64,000 nucleotides of DNA from NCBI RefSeq assembly GCF_024139115.2, contig NC_085140.1, forward strand, positions 228,128,352 through 228,192,351, written 5' to 3'. Numbering within the stretch: position 1 is the stretch's first letter; every line of letters starts with the position of its first letter. The DNA is from Armigeres subalbatus (taxonomy: Eukaryota; Arthropoda; Insecta; Diptera; Culicidae). Below the pieces are notes generated by a model. It was not told the origin of the DNA and did not search any database. It saw only the letters and a list, made by a program, of their open reading frames with translations. The position numbers and the translations under genes were made by a program. This document shows, piece after piece, positions 45,241 to 56,504 of the stretch.

Positions 45241-45780
45241 TAGGGTAAAACGACCTATTATGGAGGGGTTAAGCACAGTGTCAAAACAAAATTGATTTCA
45301 AAAATTCTGCAAAAAATACCTGTTGGTCGATTTCCACATAGTAGTAGTTGAATAGGATACTCGTTAACTATAGTTTCTTAAATATTACGTCAATTGTGCT
45401 GAACTTATGTTGTTTTGTTTTTATCACAATAAAAACAAACTACCGCAATAATAGGACGCAGTTGCCTATCGTTGCGGTATTTTTTGAAGGTCAGTCCTAT
45501 TGTTGCGGTATTGCATGTAATTCTTAAGGAGAGCGATACCGCAACAATAGGACCTTAGCACTACCGCAATAATAGGCTCAAAGGATTTAAATTTTTAACG
45601 AAAAATGTTGATTTTTCATCATTTTGAACGGAATTTTGTCAAACAAAAGCTGTTCTAGTCGTTAATTCGAAGAGTTTTAGCGTATCCACAATTGTTTTTA
45701 ATGCTAATATATCCAGAATGGACTACTTTAACACTACCGCAACATTAAGACATACCACAACGATAGGACGTTTTACCCTA
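45241..45780. mobile_element. MITE with TAGGGTAAAACG ends and repeated TACCGCAACAATAGGAC
   Basis: The left end TAGGGTAAAACGACCTATTA is mirrored by ATAGGACGTTTTACCCTA. The interior repeats (C/G)TACCGCAA(C/T)AATAGG(A/C) in both orientations at least six times, so the element is internally self-similar. Confidence 0.75.
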
Positions 45781-46405
45781 ATGGATTAACCAAAATCCTA
45801 AATACAATAATTCTTTTTTTTTGTCATTGTTATTCGACCTGCAGATTATCCTTGATGGCCCCCTAGACCTGTCACGCCCAATGATGATTATACATAGCAT
45901 AATCAATCGCTGACTAAGCTATATTCTCCGGCTCTTATTACCTCGTAAGTGATTTTTTCCACAACGAAATGATCTTCAATTATGGATCAGAGATGGATTA
46001 CATACTGAAAATCAATAAATTATTGTCGAAGAAGCACCGATGCCAAAATTTTAGATAACTCTCCTCTTCAATGGTGATCAATGCTATTTTTGGTTTATTT
46101 CAACTGTTACGCATTTCCGCAAGATACAAAATGGCTAGAAAAACAAGAAAGTTTATTCAAAGTGTGTTAACATTCTGTCAGATAATCACCTGAAATAAGA
46201 GATTTGAAGTGGTGTCGATTTTACCCGCAGTTTACCCGCATACAAATACAAATATGCCTTACAGTACACTGGCTTGCGTGGGTTTCCTTTGCGCACGAAT
46301 ATTGGGTCAGCAAAATCGCCTTCAGATGGGTAAATCTCCCATGAAAAGCTTAGTCTCCGGAGTCTCCATGAAGTCATATATGAATCGCTCACGCAAATTT
46401 AAATA
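45781..46405. other. Intron sequence, nothing recognised
   Basis: Only short, unsupported frames. Confidence 0.4.
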
Positions 46406-46418
46406 ATCCTCCCCCCCT

Positions 46419-48173
46419 CATTTTCATTTTTCATTTATTTAGTTAACATCTAAACAGATAACACTGAATCAAAAATTTGACGCCACAATACACGGTTCGA
46501 GGCCGCATCTCTCCATCCTCGGATACGCCCCACGCTCGCCAAGTCGTTCTGCACCTGGTCTGCCCATCTCGCTCGCTGCGCTCCACGCCGTCTCCACCTG
46601 CCGGATCAGAAGCGACCACCCTCTTTGCAGGGTTGCTGTCCGGCATTATTGCAATCTGTCCTGCCCATCGTACCCTTCCGGCTTTAGCTACCTTCTGGAT
46701 ACTGGGTTCGCCGTAGAGTTGGGCGAGCTCATGGTTCATTCTTCGCCGCCACACACCGTCTTCTTGCACACCGCCAAAGATGGTCCTAAGCACCCGTCTC
46801 TCGAATACTCCGAGTGCTTGCAAGTCCTCCTCGAGCATTGTCCATGTTTCATGTCCGTAGAGGACAACCGGTCTTATAAGCGTCTTGTACATGACACATT
46901 TGATGCGGTGGCGAATCTTTTTCGACCGCAGTTTCTTCTGGAGCCCGTAGTAGGCCCGACTTCCACTGATGATGCGCCTTCGTATTTCACGGCTAACGTT
47001 GTTGTCAGCCGTTAGCAAGGATCCGAGGTAGACGAATTCCTCGACCACCTCGAAGGTATCCCCGTCTATCGTAACACTGCTTCCCAGGCGGGTCCTGTCG
47101 CGCTCGGTTCCGCCCACAAGCATGTACTTTGTCTTTGACACATTCACCAGTCCAACTTTTGTTGCTTCACGTTTCAGGCGGTACAGTTCTGCCACATTTG
47201 CAAATGTACATGTCATCCGCGAAACAAATAAATTGACTGGATCTGTTGAAAATCGTACCCCGGCTGTTACACCCGGCTCTCCGCATGACACCTTCTAGCG
47301 CAATGTTGAACAACAGGCACGAAAGTCCATCACTTTGTCTTAGTCCCCGGCGCGATTCGAACGAACTGGAGTGTTCGCCCGAAATCTTCACACAGTTTTG
47401 CACACCATCCACCGTTGCTTTGATCAGTCTGGTAAGCTTCCCAGGGAAGCTGTTCTCGTCCATAATTTTCCATAGCTCTACGCGGTCTATACTGTCGTAT
47501 GCCGCCTTGAAATCAACGAACAGATGGTGCGTTGGGACCTGGTATTCACGGCATTTTTGAAGGATTTGGTCCGTTGTCGAGCGGCCGTCAACGAAGCCGG
47601 CTTGATAACTTCCCACGAACTCGTTCACTAATGGTGACAGACGACGGAAGATGATCTGGGATATCACTTTGTAGGCGGCATTAAGGATGGTGATCGCTCG
47701 AAAGTTGTCACACTCCAGTTTGTCGCCTTTCTTGTAGATGGGGCATATAACCCCTTCCTTCCACTCCTCCGGTAGCTGTTCGGTTTCCCAGATTCTGACT
47801 ATCAGTTTGTGTAGGCAAGTGGCCAGCTTTTCCGGGCCCATCTTGATGAGCTCAGCTCCGATACCATCCTTACCAGCTGCTTTATTGGTCTTTAGCTGTT
47901 GAATGGCATCCTTAACTTCCCTCAAGGTGGGGGCTGGTTGGCTTCCATCGTCCGCTGAACTGACGTTGTCATCTCCTCCGTTGCCTTGACTTTCACTGCC
48001 TGTACTCTCAGCGCCATTCAGATGTTCCTCGTAGTGCTGCTTCCACCTTTCGATCACCACACGTTCGTCCGTCAAGATGCTCCCATCCTTATCTCGGCAC
48101 ATTTCGGCTCGCGGCACGAAGCCTTTGCGGGATGCGTTGAGCTTCTGATAGAACTTGCGTGTATCTTGAGTGT
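46419..48173 (-). mobile_element. 5'-truncated RTE-like LINE with poly-C-containing TSD
   Basis: The target duplication ATCCTCCCCCC(C)T is at 46406-46418 and 48174-48185, differing by one C. The 3' end (left) is a TGAAAAATGAAAATG-type tail. The element lacks the endonuclease and begins (right) just before the RT domain at FYQKLNASRKGFVP, a typical incomplete reverse-transcription product. It lies in the hts intron 30165-48355. Confidence 0.9.
46443..48117 (-). pseudogene. Reverse transcriptase of the truncated LINE, one frameshift
   Basis: The frame 47167-48117 holds RT blocks NKAAGKDGIGAELIKMGPEK, ICPIYKKGDKLECDNFRAIT, HHLFVDFKAAYDSIDR, FESRRGLRQ and the catalytic FADDM. Immediately after FADD a small deletion moves the reading to the frame 46443-47291. 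That frame has LYRLKREATKVGLVN, VVEEFVYLGSLLTADN, RPVVLYGHETWTM and RVRWAGQIAIMPDSNPAKRV. Apart from this break it is well preserved, better than the copy at 2520-5748. Confidence 0.88.
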
Positions 48174-48355
48174 ATCCTCCCCCCTATCCCTTTCAAATAA
48201 TTATATTCGATCACCTAAAATTAAGGAAAACGGAAGACGGCAGAAGAATATTTTATTTGTGCTGCTTTCATATACTTATACTTTTATATTCATGAAACGT
48301 ATTTAATTAATACCAATATCTTGTTTTTGTTATTTTTTTAATGTTTCTTCTCCAG

Positions 48356-48466
48356 ATACCGACACAGATTTCTCTGAATCCGAAGCACTGAGCTCTCTCC
48401 AGATATCAGAAAAAACGAAAACCCAGACCAAGAGTCCTCCAAGCCAGTCAGAGCCAGAAGACACTG
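48356..48466 (+). CDS. hts: hts exon I: YTDTDFSESEAL tail start
   Basis: The acceptor TTTCTTCTCCAG ends at 48355. The base T carried from exon H completes Tyr, giving YTDTDFSESEALSSL, the conserved adducin tail start. It then runs into a Lys/Thr/Ser/Pro/Gln-rich linker (KTKTQTKSPPSQSEPEDT). 111 nt, phase 1 at both ends; donor CTG|GTAAGT. Confidence 0.95.
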
Positions 48467-48522
48467 GTAAGTTTTCTATGCAGTTATCTACAGCAGAATG
48501 CCTAACGATTGTTCTCTTTCAG

Positions 48523-48600
48523 CCGCAGAACATCAGGTGCTTAGAATAGAAACCAAGCAAGCTCCCAAGCCTAGTCAGCCAGAAGTTGTACTGAGTGATG
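48523..48600 (+). CDS. hts: hts exon J: short tail exon, splicing hub
   Basis: The acceptor GTTCTCTTTCAG ends at 48522 after a 56-nt intron. The exon is 78 nt and encodes AAEHQVLRIETKQAPKPSQP and then EVVLSD. Donor GATG|GTAAGT, phase 1. Exons at 50163, 53918 and 59000 all start in the matching phase, so this exon can join any of them. Confidence 0.9.
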
Positions 48601-49127
48601 GTAAGTAGCGTCATATATGAACATAATTTATATCACTCGTAGATTAATGTTAAATTCTGTCACGCATCGTAGTAAACTTCTGTAGCTATAAGTAGAACAG
48701 ATATCATTTCTGAATTGGCCTAGTATATATCATGTCGGATTAAAAAACTTCTCGATTACCGATTTCCCTTCTCTATATTTTACTGTAATGCTGTTTTCTA
48801 TATTTGTTATGTCTATGTTATGCCTATGTTATGACAGTAATTTTTCGCAATAATAAATGGTGAGTGAAGTCCTGTGAATTAGTCTTACTGCACTATATGA
48901 AATCTAAGCAATGCAATGTTCTGCGATAGGGCCGATATTATATGCATGGACAAATGTAATACACTACGGATAAAACTGAATATAAATTTATAACCTTGAT
49001 TGATCCTTCTGATGCAAGAAGCAATCATCCTTTGCCACATTAAACCGTAAAATCTTCAACAGATTACGCTGAGAAATCCGTCATTGCAGTTACGCGTTAC
49101 TAAGCGTGATGTGATTGTATGACAAAT

Positions 49128-49275
49128 TGCGGAATATCATTCCGCGGAATTCCATTTCGCGAAGTCCGGAAACCCGTTACCCGGAGTGTGACATTCCGCG
49201 GAATGATGTATTTCGCGGAAATTACTCATTTCACGGAAAGGCATTTCCCGGAATAACCCATTTTGCAGAAAAATT
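49128..49275. repeat. Cluster of ATTCCGCGGAAT-type palindromes
   Basis: Variants such as ATTCCGCGGAAT (twice), TTTCGCGAA, TTTCGCGGAA, TTTCACGGAAA and TTTCCCGGAAT occur about every 15-25 bp over 150 bp. The motif is self-complementary. Confidence 0.75.
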
Positions 49276-49534
49276 AAATACACTATTATTTTAAAACTTT
49301 CGAATATTTATTCAAAAAAAGTTTATAATTAGCAAACTTATATCCATATAAACAAAAATCATGCAGGAAATACATTCTTCCTCACATGTTGAACGTTCTG
49401 ATATATTGTAAAACAAAATCTTGCTTACCAAAGATTATTGTTTCCCTTGAAATCGGAGATTAGCATGTATGATACACTTGTACTATGTTTTAATATTCAT
49501 TTAATATTTAATTATTAATTACTATGAACAGGAA

Positions 49535-49850
49535 TAGTCTCAGAGCAGGACGGGAACAACTTCGAGCTGCTCATTGGATAGCATTAGTGCTGCCCAATGA
49601 GCAGCTCGAAGTTGTTCCAGTCCTACTCGTTCGTTTTTGTCAACAAATGGGCGTGAGCGGAACGGGAACAACTTCGAGCTATTTCGAGCTGCTCATTGGA
49701 CAGCACTATTAATATTTACACCAGTGCTGTCCAATGAGCACTTCGAAGTTGTTCCCGTCCTGATCGTTCTTTTTTGTCAACAAATGGGCATGAGTAAGAC
49801 AGGGAGAAACTTCGAGCTACTTCAATATCTCATTGGACAGCACTATCCTA
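49535..49850. repeat. Tandem/inverted repeat of GGGAACAACTTCGAGCT...CTCATTGGA
   Basis: GGAACAACTTCGAGCTGCTC with CATTGGA(T/C)AGCA occurs in forward copies near 49542, 49664 and 49800. Inverted copies (CCAATGAGCAGCTCGAAGTT, then GTTCC) lie near 49597 and 49730. CGTT(C)TTTTTGTCAACAAATGGGC separates units. Short plus-strand frames here translate the repeat. Confidence 0.8.
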
Positions 49851-50162
49851 TATGTATCTTTTTCTTCTTTCACCTTTGATGTTATTGAGTAGTATTAGTA
49901 GAGTAGTTTAAATATTAAATTTCTATTTTATTTAAATTTAAATTAATGTTTTGTGAGGTACATTAAATGCGTGAAATGTAGATTACTATCGATTGTAGCT
50001 CCGTTTAACGATGCTTATCCATACGTTTAACCGGGTTTAGCTCCTAAGCTCCCTACTGTTTAACTAAAAACAAAAGCTGGACCTCTTCTTGCATGTTTAT
50101 GTTACTATTGACTATTGATGTTACAATAATAATTACTAACACTTTTTAAAATATATAACTAG

Positions 50163-50888
50163 AAGAAATCTCCACGGACGGCGAGAGCGTCCTGTATAGC
50201 CATTTTACCAAAGGTCTAGATGACACTCAGCGATCGTTCGATTCGTCGATTATTGACCTGTTCAACGTTAGTGATTCGTCGAAGGCAAGTTTGTCTCATC
50301 AAACGAACACAAGTGGGTGGTCGTACAAAACAAACGAATTCTCGGATCTTTTATCATTCAAAGGCGATTCATCACCAACGGAAGCGCTATATCCGACACG
50401 ATCTTTTATCTCCCTGGTAACGCGTAATGGATCACAACCTTATCGAACCAATGCGTTCTTCGGATTCCGAACTCCAAACAATATACCAATTGTTACGCAT
50501 TTCCACATTCCAACACTGCCATCGCTGTATTTTCGTCGCAGTCGATCAACCTCACTAAATAACGTATTCGGCACAGAGCGCTATTTGTGCCTTTCGAATA
50601 ATAGTTTCAAGCGCATAATAAAAAAGAAGCTGGACTTCGACCAATCGACCACGAAAGTAACGGCTAGGCAACGTTTTTATCGCGATTTGGAAATCGATTT
50701 TGAACAACTGGAGGATTTGGACTGCAATAATAATAACGATAACTTGGAGCGTATATCAGAGGTTTGCGAGGCAAGGTTGCGTGATGTACGAGCAAAGGAC
50801 ATGCGTACTGGAAATAGCTTCCTTGAGAAACTTGGAAATATTCAATATTCGAGAACACACAGCCCTGAGAGTGTGATCACTGCAGCAG
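50163..50888 (+). CDS. hts: hts exon K: large 242-residue cassette tail exon
   Basis: The frame is open from the acceptor (AACTAG at 50162, a weak polypyrimidine tract) to the donor GCAG|GTATTT. 726 nt, phase 1 at both ends. It encodes EEISTDGESVLYSHFTKGLD, then a Ser/Asn-rich segment. A basic stretch FKRIIKKKLDFD (about residue 140 of the exon), acidic EIDFEQLEDLD, and NNNNDNLERISEVCEARLRD follow. There is no stop in this frame, while other frames are closed. I do not recognise a domain. Drosophila hts has long alternatively spliced tail exons (the ring-canal isoform is the known case), so this could be an isoform-specific exon; homology to it is not shown. Confidence 0.8.
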
Positions 50889-51249
50889 GTATTTATTCAA
50901 AAATTTCATTCAAATTTGACTGTTTATTATAAGAAGAAAACTATAACTGTAATTATGTGTACACTAAGGCCGGAACAAATATGAATTTCTTCTTTTATCC
51001 TACTGCCCTTTGGTAATATAGGGAGTAGGAATTAAAAAAAAGGTATACATTGAAGTTCGCAATTTTATTATTTTTCCGATAAAAATCTGAAATCCCTCCT
51101 CAAATAAATAAATTTGGCCAAGAAATTTGAGGAGGGGGGAGGGGTGAGGTAACATTAGAAGATATTAAAGTTTGTTCCCGCCATAGACTATTCATAATAC
51201 AAGCATTAACACGTGATATTGAGTAACTGATGTTAAAAAGTTAAAACAT

Positions 51250-52155
51250 CTATAGGGGTGATCGGGGCAATATGGGCCACCTAAGAAAAGCTCAAAAATC
51301 ATTATTAAAATGTAGTTGTATGTAGTTGGCTTATACTAGTTGGCTTATACTTACATCGATGATGATGAAAAATGCGTTTGGAAATTGTTGGAATGCAATT
51401 TTAAAAATGTATTGATTTCAATGTGTGTTCCCGACTATACGGGGCAATATGAGCCACCATGTGGGGCAGTATGGGCTACCCATACAAAACGTTTTTTTTT
51501 TGGAGAGAAAAGTGTCATAATATGGAAGAATATAATAGGCCTACAACAGTGTATTCCATACCAAATAAAATTAATAAACCGCCCAGCAGCGGACCGAACC
51601 GATTTGCCACTCTTCACCGTTTGAACAGCCACATTTCAATTGGTCAATAGTCATTTTTTCTGTTTCGATCGCAGTAATGCGGTGTTGTATCCGTAATGAA
51701 TCTAACATAGATGATAATATTCTTGTATTCGTCAACTAAAATTTAAACTTGTTCGCATATTAAGGTCTAATATCTTGCTCTGTTCAGGTATGTCCATATT
51801 GCCCCATAGATAGTGGATTTGAAAAAAAAGTTTTAAGATAAATTCAGATTTGTATCAGTACAAACATGTGTGCACAATATTCAATTATAATAGATCTTTT
51901 GATTGTTCTGCATTTTCGACCTGTATTTTAATTAGTTTTGTGGCAAAACCTTATTTATAAACTTCAAATCTTATAATAATTTTGCCATTGCAGCCAAAAT
52001 TTACATTTTCAAGTGTATTTTCATGTTCGAATTGAATTTTAATGTGGTTGAGGCATATGTGGAGCATTTTCTTGAAGATCATCTTACTTTTACATGATAA
52101 AACTTGTCAATAAGCTCAAATTGAGAGTAGTTCATATTGACCCTACTGCCCCTAT
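51250..52155 (+). repeat. Dispersed repeat with GGGGTGATCGGGGCAATATG start
   Basis: GGGGCAATATGGGCCACC-like motifs recur (51263, 51440, 51464). The right end holds ATATTGACCCTACTGCCCCT, a degenerate inverse of the start. An inverted partial copy is at 10306-10790. Confidence 0.55.
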
Positions 52156-52195
52156 TACACTGGGAATAACGCCTATGACGTTTGTGTCATACTCT

Positions 52196-52443
52196 ATATG
52201 GTCGGGGTTCTCACCAAGTGCCAATGAAAAATTTCCAATTTTATTGTCAAAGTTTTCGTATAACAGATTCATTTAATCACAAATCGCATCGGACATCGTT
52301 CAACGCCATAACTGAGGATATCCTTCAACAAATGTATGAATGATTTGACATAAAATACTTTCCGTTTTTCTTTTACGAAAAAAATATCACAAGTCAGTCA
52401 AAAGCTGCTTGGTGCGAGCGATTTGGCTGAACCCCGACCATAT
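52196..52443. mobile_element. MITE with ATATGGTCGGGGTTC ends
   Basis: ATATGGTCGGGGTTC and GAACCCCGACCATAT are exact 15-bp inverted repeats 248 bp apart, with further weak pairing inside. Confidence 0.8.
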
Positions 52444-52712
52444 CGGGACCCCAACATAAGGCGGAACATGAAAATCCAAAAAAAGGCTGATGTAACAAAC
52501 TTTGACGTCAAAGGCACCATAAAAAATACGATATTTGTTGCTCTATATTTTTGGTTTCTATCCATTATAAATTCTTGGTTCAAAATAAGTTCTTTATTTG
52601 TTCCTTACTTATTTTTTATTCTATGTTTTATTTGCTCTATTCCTATTCCTTTCTTTATTTGATTTTCTGGAGCAGAGAAAAGCTAATTCGAGTAGAGCTA
52701 TTAATATGTGCT

Positions 52713-52965
52713 CACAGACAAACAGACATAACACTCGACAAATATCCATCGTTCACTGATTTACTGATCAATTCAAATAATCATTAGTTGGCCAATCGAT
52801 CACTCGTGGCGCGCGCATCGGATTTGCTCGTGTTTGACGTTTGCACACTACCGCCATCTGGTTCGTGGTTTGCCCAACTAACTAAAATCAACAGATGTCG
52901 TTAGTGTTTGAACGACGATAAATTTGATGAGTGAATGTTCAATGTGTTATGTCTGTTTGTCTGTG
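52713..52965. mobile_element. MITE CACAGACAAACAGAC family, copy 1, 7-bp TSD
   Basis: The left CACAGACAAACAGACATAAC is the exact inverse of the right end GTTATGTCTGTTTGTCTGTG. It is flanked by ATGTGCT at 52706-52712 and 52966-52972. The interior pairs further. 253 bp. Confidence 0.92.
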
Positions 52966-53207
52966 ATGTGCTCTTTCTCGAATTCCGCGCATAATTTCCT
53001 CTTTTTATATCAACATTTCCAAATGAAACATACAAAATTTACTTTTGATACTTTTAGTCATTCGATATCCATAGGGCATCCCTCTATATCACGTGTTAAA
53101 ACAGCCTATAAGATTAAAGGAAAGTTTTACCATCTATTATACTGTCCATACCCACATTTTTTTTCCTGTAGGAAAATAGGCCGTGATCTGAAATAGTGAC
53201 GTATAGG

Positions 53208-53396
53208 CACAGACAAACAGACCTAACACTCGTCAAATTTCCGTCGTTCGCTGATTTACTTGTCAATTCAAATAATCATTAGTTGGCCAATCGATCACTC
53301 ATGCCCAACTAACTGAAATCAACAGATGTCGTTGATTTTTGAACGACGATGAATTTGATGAGTAAATGTTCAATGTGTTATGTCTGTTTGTCTGTG
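53208..53396. mobile_element. MITE CACAGACAAACAGAC family, copy 2, 7-bp TSD
   Basis: Same termini, 189 bp, flanked by GTATAGG at 53201-53207 and 53397-53403. It lacks about 65 bp of the interior of copy 1. Confidence 0.92.
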
Positions 53397-53525
53397 GTAT
53401 AGGTATACAATTTTTCATAAATTGTGTTACCAAGTAGTACTTATCTGTATGTTGTAATTTGAAGCATACTTACGTCACCTTTTCAGATTACAGCAATATA
53501 TGAGTCATTCCCATTCGAATATATA

Positions 53526-53640
53526 GGGTCTGTCTCATTTCGAGAATTAAACTGAAATTAAACTTAAAAGTGACATTTCAATAATTATCGAACAACCCTG
53601 CTCGCAGAGCAAGATTACTTTTCCCATAATGTAAAATGGA
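53526..53640. mobile_element. MITE of the GGGTCTGTCTCA family, left half
   Basis: GGGTCTGTCTCATTT, TTAAACTTAAAAGTGACA and CCCTGCTCGCAGAGCAAGAT match 36582-36811. The right half is missing. Confidence 0.8.
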
Positions 53641-53917
53641 TTGACTAATTATTGTTACGAAGTGACTTATTTATGTGGGGCTAGTCTAGTTACTATCCGA
53701 ATCGATTTTATTTTCGGCGAATGTAAGATTTTGACATGTATGAGCCACCGATTCTGGCGGCATACTAATATTTAATTTTACTATATTGTTTTTCAGTTTT
53801 ACTCTACACCGAAAGAAACTTTCCAACCAGTCTAATAGCTGTTTTCGTTATGTCCTTAGAATACTACTTGCGAAACATGTATTATTCATGTTCATTATAT
53901 ATTACTTTTTTTTGCAG

Positions 53918-54266
53918 CCGACTTAGCAGAGACCCACAGTGAAAGCTCCTTCTTTAACCGTACGCGAGAGTTGTTTAGTGATGAAGCTGCCTCCTCAAAG
54001 TTTGATTCAACTGATCTCACTATCTTGGAAAAGATTGACAATCACTCCAAAAGATACGGAACTTTACCAGTTTTGTACCATAAGATCGGAGAACAAATTC
54101 TGAACCGCAGAGATTACGGAAATATTGAAAGTGATTCACCGAAAGCTACATGCGCCACACAGACCGACGATTTTCCAAATGGCAACGATGGCTCGGATGA
54201 ATCAAATCATGCATCGAAACGTAAACTTCTTCGCCAGACCAAGTACTGCAAAATTTCGATAGTTTT
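53918..54266 (+). CDS. hts: hts exon L: cassette tail exon
   Basis: The acceptor TTTTTTTTGCAG ends at 53917. In the phase set by the previous exons it encodes ADLAETHSESSFFNRTREL, LTILEKIDNHSKRYGTLPVL and YHKIGEQILNRRDYG, ending with a basic KRKLLRQTK stretch and CKISIV. I take the donor TTTT|GTAAAA at 54267, whose GTAA also creates the apparent stop TAA. It carries two bases, matching exon M. Weaker alternatives are AAAC|GTAAAC (54221) and AA|GTACTG. If none is used, the protein stops at 54268-54270. Confidence 0.75.
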
Positions 54267-54270
54267 GTAA

Positions 54271-54904
54271 AACTTTTATCATCTAGTGAAAAATCCCCAA
54301 ACTGACTGAACCATTCATTGTATTGAAGAACATTGAAAGTGCTGGATCGAAAAAAAAATGCATACGTGCTTTTTTTCAACTTACCGTCCTCGCAAGTGCG
54401 GTTACACACATGCACTGTCCTTCTACGCATATTTGTCCCATGTATGTTTTTGGAGATTTCAAGTTTTTATCATAGCGGTCTATTCTCATACATATTTTCC
54501 GAAAACATTAAAAAATACCGAACTTTGTTCGGAAAATTAGTGAAAACAACATCAAGTCTGTTTTGTTATTGAATTTCTACGCTTATTTGTCACCCAGGTA
54601 ATAAATTCATCATTATGCTCTTAGAAATGGTATTCATTGATCATTTTTTTTTTCGATCCTGTCCAATTTTAGTGGTGGAAATGACCACCCGAGCAGAAGA
54701 AATGACCTCAATAATACTTCATTCTGTTATTGATACCATACTCTGTTATGGATTTGGCCTTGCATAAGAGGTAAAATACCAGAAAATAATACCAAAAAAG
54801 AATATTCATATTACTTCAGGCATAACATACTCTGTTATTACAATACCAAACGCATCACGAATTATTATTCGTTTGGTATTGAAATACCTTAGTATGTTAT
54901 CCCT
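54271..54904. other. Intron sequence, nothing recognised
   Basis: Short frames only. Confidence 0.4.
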
Positions 54905-55121
54905 TAACCCTTAAATGCGCAATGTTGTTTTAAAACAACAAACTGAAAATACGTTTAATGTTAATAATTTCAATGGTTATTTACGAATTATAGAAAAAAA
55001 ATCGGCTTGCGCCTTTAATCCTTAAAGGCGCAAGCCGATTTTTTTATAATTCGTCGGAAATATTTTTAACGTAAATAACCATTGGAATTATTAACATCGA
55101 ACATTACGCATTTAAGGATTA
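54905..55121. mobile_element. Inverted-repeat element around a 20-bp perfect hairpin
   Basis: The centre reads AAAAAAATCGGCTTGCGCCT ... AGGCGCAAGCCGATTTTTTT with a short loop. The outer arms (CCTTAAATGCG, AACCATTG, TTATTAACAT) also pair. Confidence 0.85.
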
Positions 55122-55560
55122 TGCCAAAAGTGATTTGCATAGGGGAGAGTGTTCCCAAACCGACCGTCGGTCCCAAACCGTATTGTTGAACGGCGCGTCA
55201 TTTTGAGAAAAAAGTTGGGGTGGTCCGAAACCGATCGGCAAGCATTGGTCCGAAAACGACCCCCCATTTTATTGCACTCTACTTTTTACAGCATGATTTG
55301 CAAGGGAGAAAGAGAGTGGACGAAATTCTAAATGATTTCGTGATATATTAAGGAACACCCACAAATTACGTAACGTGTAGAGGTGGAGGGTGCTCCCTGA
55401 TGTGTGATATCCCATACAAAACGTTCAGATGTTTCATACAAAAAGTGTGACACAGAAGGGATAGGGTGTTAAAAATGACCGATTTTTGCGTTACGTAGTT
55501 TATGGATCTTGGGACAAAATGAGATGAGAGAAAACTGGGAAAGAAACATTTTATCCAGCT

Positions 55561-56176
55561 AGGGTAAGACGGTATAATATGCTCCCGCCATAAGGCAATA
55601 CTTAAATGGCCTATTACTTTTCAACACAATTTCATATTGTTTCATATTGTGTTTATTTCATATAGGGGAACTGTTCCGATTCCCATCTTACTGAACATCT
55701 CATTGTCAAACAAAGAAATACGGTAAATTCATCGCTTCTTTTGATAAACATGAGTGCAAACTGCTGAATAAAATCACAAAAATGAGAATTAAATCAAGTA
55801 CCTTTTCATTGCTTTGTTTTTGATGGGATGCATATCGGAGCCATGAGATGAAATCCAGGAGAAGTTCCCCTATATCATATTTACCACTGAGGAAAGGTGC
55901 TTTGGTGCTGAGTGCTTTAGTGTATGTTTTGCAGACAGTATACAATTGTCGCTTCATAATATTGAGCAAACAAACATTGAAAGTTACATCAAATGTAACT
56001 TTTTGAATTTTGCAATTATTTTCATTATGTAACACAAAAATACTTCCACATTCACGTAGTATGATGGTCTTACCAATATTTAAAGGTACCAACTAGACCT
56101 AGTAAGTTCTAGTTTTCTAGAAAACTCACAGGGGCGTCTTGAACAGGGGGCATCGTCAATTATACCGCCTTACCCT
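55561..56176. mobile_element. MITE with AGGGTAAGACGGTATAAT ends
   Basis: Left AGGGTAAGACGGTATAAT and right ATTATACCGCCTTACCCT match with one change. It contains the nested element at 55665-55870. Confidence 0.85.
55665..55870. mobile_element. Nested MITE with GGGGAACT ends
   Basis: TATAGGGGAACT on the left and AGTTCCCCTATA on the right. The inner arms are weak. It sits inside 55561-56176. Confidence 0.65.
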
Positions 56177-56197
56177 ACATCAGCTCCGCGAATGTAA

Positions 56198-56359
56198 GGG
56201 GTCGTACACTAATTACGTAATCACTTATGGGGGAAGGGGGGCCTGCCATTTTCTTACGTTCCATATAAATAAAAAATGATTTGTATGGGAAAAGTCTTAC
56301 ATGGGGGAGGGGGGTTGAAAACCCCAGACAAAATGCTTACGTAATTAATGTACGGCCCC
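56198..56359. mobile_element. MITE with GGGGTCGTACACTAATTACG ends
   Basis: The left end and the right end (CGTAATTAATGTACGGCCCC) are inverted repeats with two or three mismatches. The subterminal G-rich GGGGGAAGGGGGG and GGGGGAGGGGGG tracts are in the same orientation. Confidence 0.85.
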
Positions 56360-56504
56360 TAATCATCATACGTGCAATTCAATCTTGAGTAAGGGATAAT
56401 GTTGGTCCCATACACTACCCCCATAGTTATAGAATGCTTAACGACTTTCTCAACATTAAATTACTTCTAACACGGCACAAAACCAACCAGTTGTAGATAT
56501 TAAT

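Larger units (their letters stand above)
48601..50162. other. hts intron with inverted-repeat DNA, no gene
   Basis: The repeats at 49128-49275 and 49535-49850 are listed separately. The rest shows nothing I can support. Confidence 0.6.
50889..53917. other. hts intron with several MITEs, no gene
   Basis: The intron runs from GTATTT to TTTTTTTGCAG. The listed repeats fill much of it. 52966-53207 is sequence between the two 7-bp-TSD elements with no recognised feature. Confidence 0.7.

Noticed and set aside
50664..50858. Minus-strand frame opposite hts exon K
   Set aside because: Shadow of the in-phase plus-strand exon.
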